Shown one piece after another: positions 25,242-35,254 of a DNA stretch of 49,190 nt. This DNA is from Tissierellia bacterium (GTDB lineage: Bacteria > Bacillota_A > Clostridia > Tissierellales > Peptoniphilaceae): the NCBI GenBank assembly GCA_012513395.1, contig JAAZCH010000057.1, forward strand, positions 1-49,190, read 5' to 3'. A program made the translations under genes and the position numbers. Every line of letters begins with the position of its first letter. The stretch's first letter is position 1. The notes beneath the pieces were generated by a model that was given only the letters and a program-made list of their open reading frames with translations, ran no database searches and was not told where the DNA came from.

Positions 25242-25345
25242 AATGATCAACCCCTTTATAAAAGTCAAACTTTTCACTTTAAGTTTAATATATAATTCAA
25301 ATTTATGCAATAATTGTACTCATATAAAAAACAATAATTTAACTT

Positions 25346-25391
25346 TGTCACCCATAGGGTGACATACATTTTATTGACTTCATGATAAACT
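25346..25391 (+). promoter_or_regulatory. Palindrome-controlled promoter, copy 3 (candidate RNA)
   Basis: TGTCACCC-ATA-GGGTGACA at 25346-25364 keeps both arms of copies 1 and 2 and changes only the centre. After 21 bp comes TAAACT (25386-25391) in the -10 place, and TACATTT follows the palindrome as TACTTTT does in the other copies. No protein gene starts within 360 bp downstream on the + strand. On the minus strand the palindrome lies upstream of the response regulator, so it may serve both directions. Confidence 0.62.
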
Positions 25392-25719
25392 ATATATAGA
25401 TACAAGTTAACGAAAAAATTACTACATACCTCTTTAGATATTCTTCCTCAAATATCTAAATTAAATGTTGAATTGAAAGGGAAAACCAACTTCCCTATTT
25501 AGGTTTTCCCAATCGATTCAACTAATAATGAAACGAATAATATCCGTATAAAATCCATAAAAATAACTAAATATTTATGAAATAAATTAATTTATAAATA
25601 TTTAACACTCTCTTGGACGCTATGTACAAGTAAATAAGCCATAATAAGAACGCTGCGATAAAAATAAATGAAAAATATTTACAAAATCTTTTACTAAATA
25701 CTTTTCATTTATTTTTTTT
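25392..25719 (+). ncRNA. Candidate structured RNA with tandem hairpins (or long leader)
   Basis: The gene-free stretch after promoter copy 3 has three successive strong inverted repeats. Hairpin 1 is TTTAGATATT / AATATCTAAA (25433-25442, 25451-25460). Hairpin 2 is a 10-bp outer stem (25467-25476 with 25513-25522, one G-T), a 2x2 AA/AA internal loop, a 9-bp inner stem GGGAAAACC / GGTTTTCCC (25479-25487, 25502-25510) and a 14-base loop. Hairpin 3 is TAAATATTTAT / ATAAATATTTA (25568-25578, 25594-25604). In hairpin 2, AGGGAA (25478-25483) can instead pair with TTCCCT in the loop (25491-25496). A 15-bp A/T stem with a T-tail ends at 25719. I see no open frame with a ribosome site. It could be a small RNA or the leader of the DUF2812 gene. 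Confidence 0.42.
25660..25719 (+). terminator. AT-rich terminator-like stem before DUF2812 gene
   Basis: AAAAATAAATGAAAA (25660-25674) pairs perfectly with TTTTCATTTATTTTT (25702-25716), continuing as T to 25719. The stem is all but GC-free and the loop is 27 bases, so its strength as a terminator is uncertain. Confidence 0.45.
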
Positions 25720-25720
25720 C

Positions 25721-25729
25721 TGTTATAAT
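25721..25729 (+). promoter_or_regulatory. Extended -10 promoter for DUF2812-regulator operon
   Basis: TGT-TATAAT (25721-25729) is an extended -10. TTTTCA at 25702-25707 is a weak -35 with 16-bp spacing. Predicted start near 25736, 17 bases before the GTG start codon. Confidence 0.6.
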
Positions 25730-25752
25730 GTTTTTAAAGAAGGGGGATAAAG

Positions 25753-27284
<1,532 letters not shown>

Positions 27285-27319
27285 TAATATTTAGTAAATA
27301 TTCACAAAATATTTATGAA

Positions 27320-27325
27320 TATAAT
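27320..27325 (+). promoter_or_regulatory. -10 element of the mglB promoter
   Basis: TATAAT about 75 bp upstream of mglB, in the gap after the regulator gene. The -35 is poor. The LacI-type half-sites start three bases after it. Confidence 0.55.
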
Positions 27326-27327
27326 AT

Positions 27328-27352
27328 GAAAACGATTGACCGAAACGTTTTC
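27328..27352. promoter_or_regulatory. LacI/GalR-type operator region upstream of mglB
   Basis: Two half-site-bearing motifs with central CG: GAAAACGATT (27328-27337) and GAAACGTTTTC (27342-27352), together an imperfect inverted repeat GAAAACG...CGTTTTC. It covers the expected transcription start, so bound repressor would block initiation. GAAAACG and CGTTTTC match the perfect site at 25770-25781. Confidence 0.6.
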
Positions 27353-27400
27353 TAAAGGTAAACTAAAGGTAAATTTATAGTAAATGAAAGGTGGAGTACA

Positions 27401-28534
27401 ATGAAAAAAGCATTAAGTTTAGTATTAGCTCTAGTATTAGTATTAGGACTAGTAGCGTGTGGCGACAAGCCAGCAGAAAAACCGGCTGATAAACCATCTG
27501 AAACGGCAGAAAAGACTGCTGAAAAGACAGAAGAAGCTACAGCACCAGCTGCAGGGGAAACTGTAAAAGTAGGGGTAGCAATTTATCGTTTCGAAGATAA
27601 CTTCATGACTCTTTACAGAGAAGAACTTCAAAGATACTTTGAAGAACTAGGAGCAGCTTCAGGAGTAAAATACGAACTTGACATCCAAGACGGAAAACAA
27701 GACCAAGCTACTCAAACAGAACAAATCAACAACTTTATCGCTCAAGGTAAAGACGTAATGATTCTAAACCTAGTTGACAAAACAGCAGCTAACGCAGTTA
27801 TTAACCTAGCTAAGAATGCAGATATTCCAATAGTATTCATCAACAGAGAACCAGAAACTGAAGATATGAAAATTTGGCCAGGAAAAACAACTTACGTAGG
27901 CGCTGACGCGACTCAATCAGGTACTTTCCAAGGTGAAATCATAGCTGATACAGCTAACAAAGCTGACTTCAATGGCGATGGCAAAATTTCTTATATCATG
28001 TTACAAGGTGACCCTCAAAACGTTGACGCTCAACAAAGAACAGAATATTCAATTAAAGCTGTTGTTGACGCAGGACTTACACCAGATCCATTGGCAGAAC
28101 CATACCAAGCTAACTGGGACAGTGCAAAGGGACAAGAATTTACAGCTAACGCATTGGCACAATTTGGTGACAATCTAGAAGTAGTATTTGCTAACAACGA
28201 CGGAATGGCAATGGGTGCTATCCAATCTATTAAAGCAGCAGGAAGAAAAGTTGGAGAAGACATTTACCTAGTAGGTGTTGACGCTATACCTGAAGCTATC
28301 CAAGCACTTAAAGATGGAGATTTAACTGGTACAGTACTAAATGACCACTTTAACCAATCACACGTAGCAGCAAATGTTGCACTTGAACTTCTTGAAGGCA
28401 AAGATGTACAAAACTATTACTGGGTTGACTATGTAAAAGTAATGTCAGAAGCTGACGCAGAACTTAAAGATGCAGAACCAAGACTAGAAACAGTTGAAGA
28501 AGCAGAAGCACGTTACGCTGAGAGAGCAAAATAA
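27401..28534 (+). CDS. mglB: Galactose/methyl-galactoside ABC transporter substrate-binding lipoprotein
   Basis: A 377-residue lipoprotein with signal MKKALSLVLALVLVLGLVAC (lipobox LVAC), an Ala/Glu/Lys/Pro-rich linker to about 48 and a periplasmic-binding-protein type 1 domain. The loop DFNGDGKISY matches the EF-hand-like calcium loop that marks the galactose-binding protein MglB. Ligand-region motifs include FINREPETED, QTEQINNFIAQGKD, VVFANNDGMAMGAI and LVGVDAIPEA. AAAGGTGGAG precedes the ATG. It delivers galactose or glucose to MglAC. Its codons look more biased than those of its neighbours, in line with high expression. Confidence 0.95.
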   Translation: MKKALSLVLALVLVLGLVACGDKPAEKPADKPSETAEKTAEKTEEATAPAAGETVKVGVAIYRFEDNFMTLYREELQRYFEELGAASGVKYELDIQDGKQDQATQTEQINNFIAQGKDVMILNLVDKTAANAVINLAKNADIPIVFINREPETEDMKIWPGKTTYVGADATQSGTFQGEIIADTANKADFNGDGKISYIMLQGDPQNVDAQQRTEYSIKAVVDAGLTPDPLAEPYQANWDSAKGQEFTANALAQFGDNLEVVFANNDGMAMGAIQSIKAAGRKVGEDIYLVGVDAIPEAIQALKDGDLTGTVLNDHFNQSHVAANVALELLEGKDVQNYYWVDYVKVMSEADAELKDAEPRLETVEEAEARYAERAK

Positions 28535-28543
28535 TATCATTTT

Positions 28544-28573
28544 ATTCAAGTGTGCTCTAGAGCACACTTGAAT
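28544..28573 (+). terminator. Perfect palindrome between mglB and mglA (attenuator or mRNA-stabilising hairpin)
   Basis: A 30-bp perfect palindrome, ATTCAAGTGTGCTCT followed by its exact reverse complement AGAGCACACTTGAAT, followed by the T-rich TTATTTT. Such hairpins after binding-protein genes protect the 3-prime end or partially terminate, giving more MglB than MglAC. Confidence 0.8.
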
Positions 28574-28595
28574 TTATTTTAAAGGCGGATGAGAT

Positions 28596-30101
28596 ATGAG
28601 CGAATATATATTGGAAATGAAAGGGATAAGCAAATCTTTCCCAGGAGTAAAAGCTTTAGATAATGTCCAATTAAACGTTCGACCTGGAACTGTTCATGCG
28701 TTGATGGGAGAAAATGGGGCAGGTAAATCCACTCTTATGAAGATACTTTATGGTATGTATTTCAAAGATGCAGGTACTATTAAACTTGATGGAGTAGATG
28801 TAGAGTTAAACACGCCAAAGGAAGCAATGGATCTTGGAGTTTCTATGATTCATCAAGAATTGCAACCCATTCCTATGATGACAATTGGGGAGAACATATT
28901 TTTAGGAAGTTACCCCACAGGGGGCTTTAATTTAATCAATCACGACAAAATGTATAAGGATACAAAAGAATACCTAGATGCAGTAGCTTTAAAGATCGAT
29001 CCGAGAACACTGCTAGATGAGCTTACTGTTTCTCAAATGCAATCAGTGGAGATTGCAAAGGCTTTATCAAAACATTCTAAAATAATGATAATGGATGAGC
29101 CGACTTCGTCACTGACTTCTTCTGAAGTTAGAGTTCTCTTTGGAATTATTAGAGACTTGGCAAAAAAGGGCATGGCAATAATTTATATTTCACATAAAAT
29201 GGATGAAATACTAGAAATTTCAGATGATATTACTATTATGCGTGACGGGCAATATGTGGGGACATGGCCTGCGTCAGAGATGACTACAGATTTGATAATC
29301 AAACACATGGTAGGTAGGGAACTAAAAAGTCTTTATCCTCAAAAGACTAATGTAGTCCAAGAGGAAGTGGTTTTAAAAGTAGAAGATTTCACTTCTCCAA
29401 ATCCATTGAGTTTTAAAGGATGTAATTTTGAACTCAAAAGAGGAGAGATTCTAGGAGTCGGAGGATTAGTTGGGGCGCAACGTACTGAACTATTCGAAGC
29501 TATTTACGGTATTAGAGATCACGTAGATGGCAAAACACAAAAAGACGGAAAAGATATTGTAATTAATAGTCCGAAAGATGCAATTAGAAACGGAATTGCA
29601 CTTTTGACTGAAGATAGAAGAGCCACAGGAATTTTTGGAGTATTGTCAGTAAGAGACAACACTGCAATAGCTTCCTTAAACAATTACGTTGGTAGTAATC
29701 GTTTAATAAATCAAACTAAAGTAGATAGATTAGTTGAAGAGAGTATTAAAAGACTAAGCATTAAAACTCCTGGATTGGAAACCCAAATAAAATCACTATC
29801 CGGAGGGAATCAACAAAAAGTAATTATTTCCAGATGGCTAGCAAATAATCCAGATATACTAATTCTAGATGAGCCGACTCGTGGAATAGACGTAGGAGCG
29901 AAGTATGAAATTTACCAAATAATGAATGACCTAGCAGCTGAAGGTAAATCAATAATTATGATTTCCTCAGAGATGGGTGAGTTATTAGGGGTTTCAGATA
30001 GGATAATGGTTATGTGTGAAGGTAGAATCTCAGGATTTTTAAATGGCGGTTCTGATACGACTCAAGAAGACGTCATGAGCCTCGCAACCAAGTATATGTA
30101 G
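28596..30101 (+). CDS. mglA: Galactose ABC transporter ATP-binding protein
   Basis: A 501-residue tandem ATPase of the CUT2 family. The first domain has Walker A GENGAGKST (about 38-46) and Walker B IMIMDEPTSSL followed by a switch His (YISHKMDEI). The second has signature LSGGNQQKV and Walker B ILILDEPTRGIDVG, with SSEMGEL in place of a switch His, as is normal for the family. The ribosome site is AAAGGCGG. It energises MglC and lies between mglB and mglC. Confidence 0.94.
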   Translation: MSEYILEMKGISKSFPGVKALDNVQLNVRPGTVHALMGENGAGKSTLMKILYGMYFKDAGTIKLDGVDVELNTPKEAMDLGVSMIHQELQPIPMMTIGENIFLGSYPTGGFNLINHDKMYKDTKEYLDAVALKIDPRTLLDELTVSQMQSVEIAKALSKHSKIMIMDEPTSSLTSSEVRVLFGIIRDLAKKGMAIIYISHKMDEILEISDDITIMRDGQYVGTWPASEMTTDLIIKHMVGRELKSLYPQKTNVVQEEVVLKVEDFTSPNPLSFKGCNFELKRGEILGVGGLVGAQRTELFEAIYGIRDHVDGKTQKDGKDIVINSPKDAIRNGIALLTEDRRATGIFGVLSVRDNTAIASLNNYVGSNRLINQTKVDRLVEESIKRLSIKTPGLETQIKSLSGGNQQKVIISRWLANNPDILILDEPTRGIDVGAKYEIYQIMNDLAAEGKSIIMISSEMGELLGVSDRIMVMCEGRISGFLNGGSDTTQEDVMSLATKYM

Positions 30102-30111
30102 GGAGTTTATT

Positions 30112-31104
30112 ATGGAAAATAAAAAACAATTTAATTTAACGGAATTTTTAACAGACTATGCCTTATTTATAGTAGTTGCCATCATGATAGTATTTACAGG
30201 AGCTACGAGGGCAAACTTCATTTCATTAAACAACTTCTCTAACTTAATGGCTAACGTTTCAGTTAGGTTTATAATCGCATTGGGCGTAGCAGGTTGTTTA
30301 ATAATTAAAGGAACTGACCTTTCAGCAGGACGTATTGTTGGATTATCAGCCCTTATCACAGGTACACTTGTACAAAAACCAGATTATGTATCTAAGTTTT
30401 TTCCAAACGTTCCTGACTTGCCAATATTTGTTCCACTATTATTAGTTTTAGTGGTATGCGCAATATTTGGTTTAATTAACGGTATGATAATAGCATACTT
30501 ACACGTACCTCCATTCTTGGCGACATTAGGTACACAAATAATGATCTACGGAATCAATATGATTTATTCCCAAAACAAACCTATTGGGGTTTTCAAAGAT
30601 TCCTTCATTAAAATAGGCCAAGGAAAGATATTCGGATTTTTGCCATACTTGGCTATTGTGGCCGCACTTATGGGCGTAATCATGTTTGTTTTATTCAATA
30701 AGACACGACACGGAAAATATATGTATGCAATAGGTGGAAACGAAGCAGCAGCAGAAGTTTCAGGTGTAAACGTTCAAATTTCAAAAATCAGAATCTATGC
30801 ATTGGCAGGATTGATGTACGGTTTAGCAGGATTTTTACTAACAGCTAAGACTGGTTCAGTTGGACCAGGTGCTGGACAAGGATATGAACTTGAAGCCATT
30901 GCATCTGCTACTATTGGTGGAGTTTCTACTGCAGGTGGACAAGGAACTGTACCAGGAATACTTTTAGGAGTATTTATATTTGAATTATTGAAAATCAGTT
31001 TGTCATTCTTGGGAGTTTCTCCAGACATGACCAACGTAATCCAAGGTATTGTAATAATTATAGCAGTAGCTCTAGACGTAAGAAGAACACTCGTCAAGAG
31101 ATAA
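30112..31104 (+). CDS. mglC: Galactose ABC transporter permease
   Basis: A 330-residue CUT2 permease with about nine to ten transmembrane segments. Family motifs are GTDLSAGRIVGLSALI, VPPFLATLGTQIM, the cytoplasmic GKYMYAIGGNEAAAEVSGVNV and the C-terminal IASATIGGVSTAGGQGTVPG. It starts 11 bp after mglA with AGGGAG. A terminator follows at 31118-31161. Confidence 0.94.
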   Translation: MENKKQFNLTEFLTDYALFIVVAIMIVFTGATRANFISLNNFSNLMANVSVRFIIALGVAGCLIIKGTDLSAGRIVGLSALITGTLVQKPDYVSKFFPNVPDLPIFVPLLLVLVVCAIFGLINGMIIAYLHVPPFLATLGTQIMIYGINMIYSQNKPIGVFKDSFIKIGQGKIFGFLPYLAIVAALMGVIMFVLFNKTRHGKYMYAIGGNEAAAEVSGVNVQISKIRIYALAGLMYGLAGFLLTAKTGSVGPGAGQGYELEAIASATIGGVSTAGGQGTVPGILLGVFIFELLKISLSFLGVSPDMTNVIQGIVIIIAVALDVRRTLVKR

Positions 31105-31117
31105 CATTTACATTGGG

Positions 31118-31161
31118 GTAGGAGATGGATTTGCCTTACGCAGTGCGTCTCCTACTTTTTT
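31118..31161 (+). terminator. Rho-independent terminator after mglC
   Basis: GTAGGAGA (31118-31125) pairs with TCTCCTAC (31148-31155), with an inner ACGC-AGT-GCGT hairpin, followed by six T. The gal enzyme genes start 22 bp later without an obvious promoter of their own, so they are probably reached by partial readthrough. Confidence 0.8.
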
Positions 31162-31182
31162 AAACGAGGGAGGAAATTAGCT

Positions 31183-32058
31183 TTGATAAAACACGAATTG
31201 CATTTCAATATGGATGCATATGTATTGGAAAATGATTTTTTAAAGGTTAAAATTTTAAAAGAATTTGGTGGAAAAATCGCATCAATTTATCATAAGAAGT
31301 TAGATTACGAAGTACTATTCCAACCCACAAAAAAATCCTATGAAATACCGAAACAGGGTGATGTATTTTCTGATTACGATACATCGGGTATAGACGAAAT
31401 GCTTCCAACGATAGATGAATGTTATTATCCTAATTCATATAAGAAATTAAATGACCATGGAGATATCTGGGCGCAAAGCTGGAGATATGAAGAAGACGGA
31501 GATATTTTAATCTCCAAAGTAAGATGCGATAGTATCAAATTGGATTTTGAAAGAAAAATTCATTTGGATAACGAAATAATAAAAATGGATTACAAATTGT
31601 ACAATCCGACAGAGCAAGAATTACATTATCTATGGGCATTTCATGGGCTTATGAACTTTGATGAGTCAACTGAATTAGAATTTTTTACAAATTCAGAAAT
31701 AGAAAATGTAATTGATGGCAAGGAATATGAATTTGATTATCTAAAATTAGGAGAATATCCTGATGGAGGATCATACAAATTTTACTTTAAAGATGAAATT
31801 AACGATGGTAGAGCGAAAATTCTACACAGAGATAAGAATGTATCAATAGAATATGAATATGATACTGATATAAATAAATTTCTAGGAGTTTGGATAACAA
31901 AGGGAGGTTTTAAAGGCGAATACAATATAGCCATAGAACCTGCTAGTGGTTATTTTGACTCCTTGGAACTAGCATATAAAAATGATAAGGTTTCCAAAAT
32001 AGATTCTAAGGAAACAAAAGAGTGGCACTTGAATTTAGAAATAAAAAAGTGGAGGTAA
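31183..32058 (+). CDS. Aldose 1-epimerase-like protein (galactose mutarotase family)
   Basis: A 291-residue galactose-mutarotase-like protein, interconverting alpha and beta anomers before GalK. Visible segments are FLKVKILKEFGGKIASI near the start, NDHGDIWAQSW (candidate catalytic His), WAFHGLMNFD and IAIEPASGYFDS (Glu near the end). It resembles the divergent, non-canonical aldose-epimerase group rather than classical GalM, but operon position supports the role. The start is TTG 31183, placed by AGGGAGG nine bases upstream; there is no in-frame ATG before residue 10. The stop is three bases before galT. Confidence 0.82.
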   Translation: MIKHELHFNMDAYVLENDFLKVKILKEFGGKIASIYHKKLDYEVLFQPTKKSYEIPKQGDVFSDYDTSGIDEMLPTIDECYYPNSYKKLNDHGDIWAQSWRYEEDGDILISKVRCDSIKLDFERKIHLDNEIIKMDYKLYNPTEQELHYLWAFHGLMNFDESTELEFFTNSEIENVIDGKEYEFDYLKLGEYPDGGSYKFYFKDEINDGRAKILHRDKNVSIEYEYDTDINKFLGVWITKGGFKGEYNIAIEPASGYFDSLELAYKNDKVSKIDSKETKEWHLNLEIKKWR

Positions 32059-32061
32059 TTT

Positions 32062-33045
32062 ATGGCAGAACTGAGATATAATCCTCTTTTAAATGATTGG
32101 GTTATGGTTAGCGCAGATAGATCTAAAAGGCCTGATATGCCAAAGGACTTTTGTCCATTTTGTCCAGGTTCAGGAAAAGTCCCTGAAGATTATGACGTAT
32201 TAAAATATGATAACGACTTTCCAATTCTTTCTCCGAATCCTCCGGAACCAGATGATATTGGAAGTGAGTTATACAAGACGGCGAAATCCTATGGAAAATG
32301 CGAAGTGATTTTATATTCGCCAGAGCATAACGGAAAATTTTACGAATTAGAACTAGAGCATATAAAAAAGTTGGTAAATCTTTGGAAAGAGAGATTTATT
32401 GAACTCAAAAAGGATGATGGAGTAAAATATATATTTCCCTTTGAAAATAAGGGAGCTGAAGTGGGAACTACTATGCCTCATCCCCATGGACAAATCTATG
32501 CTTATTCCAAAATGCCTTTGAGGCTAAGATTGGAACTTGAAAATTCTAAAAATTATTTTGAAGAGAATGGGAAAAACATTTTTGACCAAATGATTGAAGA
32601 TGAAAAGGAATTTGAAGAGAGAGTCATTTTTGAAAATGATAGTTTTCTGGTGTTCATTCCATTTTTTGCAGCTTATCCCTTTGGAGTTAATGTAGTAGCG
32701 AAAGGAAATATTTCCAGCTTTGAAGATTTTGATGAAAAAATTACTGAAGATTTCGCTCTGCTGTTAAGAAACTTAACTGGAGCATTTGATCTTATTTATA
32801 ATAAACCCTTTCCATATATGATGGGAATATATTCAACTCCGGTAAATTCACCTGAATACGACGGTGCAGAGCAGTATTACCGTTTCCATTTGAAATTTTT
32901 CCCGCCACTTAGAGGAGAAAATTCAATTAAATATAATGCAACTTCAGAAACAGGTGCTTGGGTTCATGGAAATCCTAGAAGAGTAGAAGAAACGGCGGGC
33001 GAGGTTAGAGAAGCCTATAGGAGGTTTCTTGAAAATGACAAATAA
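32062..33045 (+). CDS. galT: Galactose-1-phosphate uridylyltransferase
   Basis: A 327-residue enzyme of the Leloir pathway that swaps UMP between UDP-glucose and galactose-1-phosphate. It opens with LRYNPLLNDWVMVSADRSKRP, has a CPFC zinc-ligand motif (residues 31-34) and the nucleophile motif HPHGQ (140-144). The C-terminal half shows FFAAYPFGVNVVAK, YMMGIYSTPVN and YRFHLKFFPP, closing the HIT-like fold. GGAGG lies upstream. The end overlaps galK by 11 bases. Confidence 0.94.
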   Translation: MAELRYNPLLNDWVMVSADRSKRPDMPKDFCPFCPGSGKVPEDYDVLKYDNDFPILSPNPPEPDDIGSELYKTAKSYGKCEVILYSPEHNGKFYELELEHIKKLVNLWKERFIELKKDDGVKYIFPFENKGAEVGTTMPHPHGQIYAYSKMPLRLRLELENSKNYFEENGKNIFDQMIEDEKEFEERVIFENDSFLVFIPFFAAYPFGVNVVAKGNISSFEDFDEKITEDFALLLRNLTGAFDLIYNKPFPYMMGIYSTPVNSPEYDGAEQYYRFHLKFFPPLRGENSIKYNATSETGAWVHGNPRRVEETAGEVREAYRRFLENDK

Positions 33046-34207
33046 CAGAGAAATAATAAATGTAATTGAAGAAAAATTTATAGAACAATTTGGTGAAAAA
33101 GGTAGGATATTTTTTGCACCAAGTAGAATAAATATAATCGGAGAACATATCGACTATAATGGCGGGAAAGTTCTTCCTTGTGCAATCGAGATTGGAACCT
33201 TCGCTATGGCTAAAAAAAATGACGAAAATAAATTGCGATTATATTCTATCAATGAAGAATTTGGCGGTGAAGTAAACCTTGATAATCTGGATTTTGATAA
33301 GTCTTTAAAATGGATGAATTATCCAGCAGGAATGGCTAAAATTCTCATGGAAGAAGGAAAAAAATTGGGCGGAATTGACGCTGTAGTTTATGGCAATATT
33401 TCTACAGGCTCAGGTCTTTCTTCTTCTGCATCATTGGAGATGCTCTTTGGAGAGATTTACAATGTTTTATTTGACTTAGGAGTTTCTAGAGTGGATATGT
33501 CTATACTAGGGATGAAAACAGAGAACTCGCATTTCGGATTGCAAACAGGAATTATGGATCAATTCGCCATAAGTCTAGGCAAAGAAAACTCTGCAATACT
33601 TTTGGATACGGCTACATTGGATTACGAATATGTAAATGTAGACTTGGGAGAGAATATCTTGGTGATTTTAAATACCAAAAAACCTAGAGAGCTTGTGGAG
33701 TCTAAGTACAACGAGAGAAGAGCTGAAACCCAAAAAGGTCTAGAAATTATTCAAGAATTTGCAGATATTGAAAATTTAGCGCAATTAGACGGACATCCTA
33801 GAGAGCAAGAGCTAATTGACAAAATTAAAGACGAAGTAATTCGCAGGCGTGTTCTTCACGTGGTGGAAGAAAATAAAAGAGTCAACAATATGATAAAAGC
33901 CATGTCAGACAAAGATTTTGAGATGATGGGTAAAATTCTTGACGAGTCCCATGAATCTTTAAAAAATCTATACGAAGTAACTGGTTTAGAGCTAGACTCT
34001 ATTGTGGAAGGAGCTAGAAAATGCCCTAGCACTTTGGGCGCTAGAATGACTGGTGCAGGTTTTAGCGGATGTGCAATTGCGCTTGTCAACAAAGATAGCT
34101 TATATGAATTTGAAGAGATAGTTTTAAAATATTATAAGGAAAAAACTGGAATAGACGGAGAAATAATCATATCAGATATCGCAGGAGGTCCGAGAGAAAT
34201 AATATGA
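33035..34207 (+). CDS. galK: Galactokinase
   Basis: A 390-residue GHMP kinase that phosphorylates galactose. It has the galactokinase signature RINIIGEHIDYNGG (31-44), the ATP-binding motif GSGLSSSASLEM, the GLQTGIMDQFAISLG catalytic-Asp region and C-terminal GARMTGAGFSGCAIAL. I choose ATG 33035 over TTG 33029 because it is the standard codon with AGGAGG ten bases upstream; both overlap galT. The stop overlaps galE as ATGA (34204-34207). Confidence 0.94.
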   Translation: MTNNREIINVIEEKFIEQFGEKGRIFFAPSRINIIGEHIDYNGGKVLPCAIEIGTFAMAKKNDENKLRLYSINEEFGGEVNLDNLDFDKSLKWMNYPAGMAKILMEEGKKLGGIDAVVYGNISTGSGLSSSASLEMLFGEIYNVLFDLGVSRVDMSILGMKTENSHFGLQTGIMDQFAISLGKENSAILLDTATLDYEYVNVDLGENILVILNTKKPRELVESKYNERRAETQKGLEIIQEFADIENLAQLDGHPREQELIDKIKDEVIRRRVLHVVEENKRVNNMIKAMSDKDFEMMGKILDESHESLKNLYEVTGLELDSIVEGARKCPSTLGARMTGAGFSGCAIALVNKDSLYEFEEIVLKYYKEKTGIDGEIIISDIAGGPREII

Positions 34208-35187
34208 GTATATTAGTAACAGGCGGAGCGGGTTATATAGGCTCCCATACGGTAAGATATCTAAAAGAAAAAAACGAAGACGTAATTGTACTGGACAATC
34301 TCCAAACTGGATACAAAGAAAGTATAGACGTAGAAAAATTCTATAAGCTTGATTTAAGAGATAAAGAAATAGACAGAGTATTTAAAGAAAACAACATCAC
34401 AGGAGTCATTCACTTCGCTGCAAACTCTCTAGTGGGAGTAAGCGTAAAAGAACCATACGAATATTATGACAACAACGTATATGGTACCTTGTGTCTTTTA
34501 AAAGCTATGATGGAAAATGGCGTAAAAAATATTGTGTTTTCGTCAACGGCAGCAGTTTATGGCGAACCGAAAAATGTACCAATCTTAGAATCTGATCCAA
34601 CCATTCCTACAAATCCATACGGTGAAACTAAACTTACCATGGAGAAAATGATGAAATGGTTCGACAATGCTTATGGCACAAAATACGTTTCCTTGAGATA
34701 TTTCAACGCAGCAGGTGCTCACGAAAAAGGCGACATAGGAGAATGCCACAATCCAGAAACTCATTTGATTCCATTGATACTACAAGTGCCTCTTGGACAA
34801 AGAGAAAAAGTTTCTATTTTCGGTGACGATTATGACACACCAGATGGAACTTGCATAAGGGATTATATACACGTTTGGGATTTGGCGGATGCTCACTACC
34901 TAGCGTACAAATATATGCTAGATGGAAACAATAGCGAAATTTTCAACTTGGGAAGTGGCAATGGTTTTAGCGTTAAAGAAGTGATAGATGCAGCTAGAAA
35001 AGTGACAGACCACGAAATTCCGGCAGAAATAGCAAAGAGAAGAGCAGGAGACCCAGCTGTACTAGTGGCTTCCAGTGATAAAATTAAAAAAACTCTAGGA
35101 TGGAATCCACAAAGAACCAATTTAGAAGAAATTATCCAAGATGCTTGGAGATTTCATAAAAATCATCCTAGCGGATACGACAAATAG
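34204..35187 (+). CDS. galE: UDP-glucose 4-epimerase
   Basis: A 327-residue extended short-chain dehydrogenase. NAD-binding TGGAGYIG is at residues 6-13, the catalytic Ser/Thr region is VFSSTAAVYGEP, and the YxxxK pair is in NPYGETK. RYFNAAGA, CIRDYIHVWDLADAH and NLGSGNGFSVKEV are typical of GalE. It regenerates UDP-glucose and completes the Leloir pathway. It is coupled to galK by ATGA and ends the operon before a strong bidirectional terminator. Confidence 0.95.
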   Translation: MSILVTGGAGYIGSHTVRYLKEKNEDVIVLDNLQTGYKESIDVEKFYKLDLRDKEIDRVFKENNITGVIHFAANSLVGVSVKEPYEYYDNNVYGTLCLLKAMMENGVKNIVFSSTAAVYGEPKNVPILESDPTIPTNPYGETKLTMEKMMKWFDNAYGTKYVSLRYFNAAGAHEKGDIGECHNPETHLIPLILQVPLGQREKVSIFGDDYDTPDGTCIRDYIHVWDLADAHYLAYKYMLDGNNSEIFNLGSGNGFSVKEVIDAARKVTDHEIPAEIAKRRAGDPAVLVASSDKIKKTLGWNPQRTNLEEIIQDAWRFHKNHPSGYDK

Positions 35188-35220
35188 ATAACTTCATTCA
35201 TTTTTTTCATATGCCCCACA

Positions 35221-35254
35221 TAAAAATCGTCACAGATTAACGTGACGATTTTTA
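35221..35254. terminator. Bidirectional terminator between galE and cyclase gene
   Basis: AAAAATCGTCAC (35222-35233) pairs perfectly with GTGACGATTTTT (35242-35253), with an eight-base loop and A- and T-tracts on both sides. It serves both convergent genes and overlaps the cyclase stop codon. Confidence 0.9.

Noticed and set aside
25346..25364. The palindrome TGTCACCC-ATA-GGGTGACA as a transcription terminator
   Set aside because: No T-tract follows in any copy, the loop is only three bases, and all copies keep a fixed 21-bp distance to a -10 hexamer.
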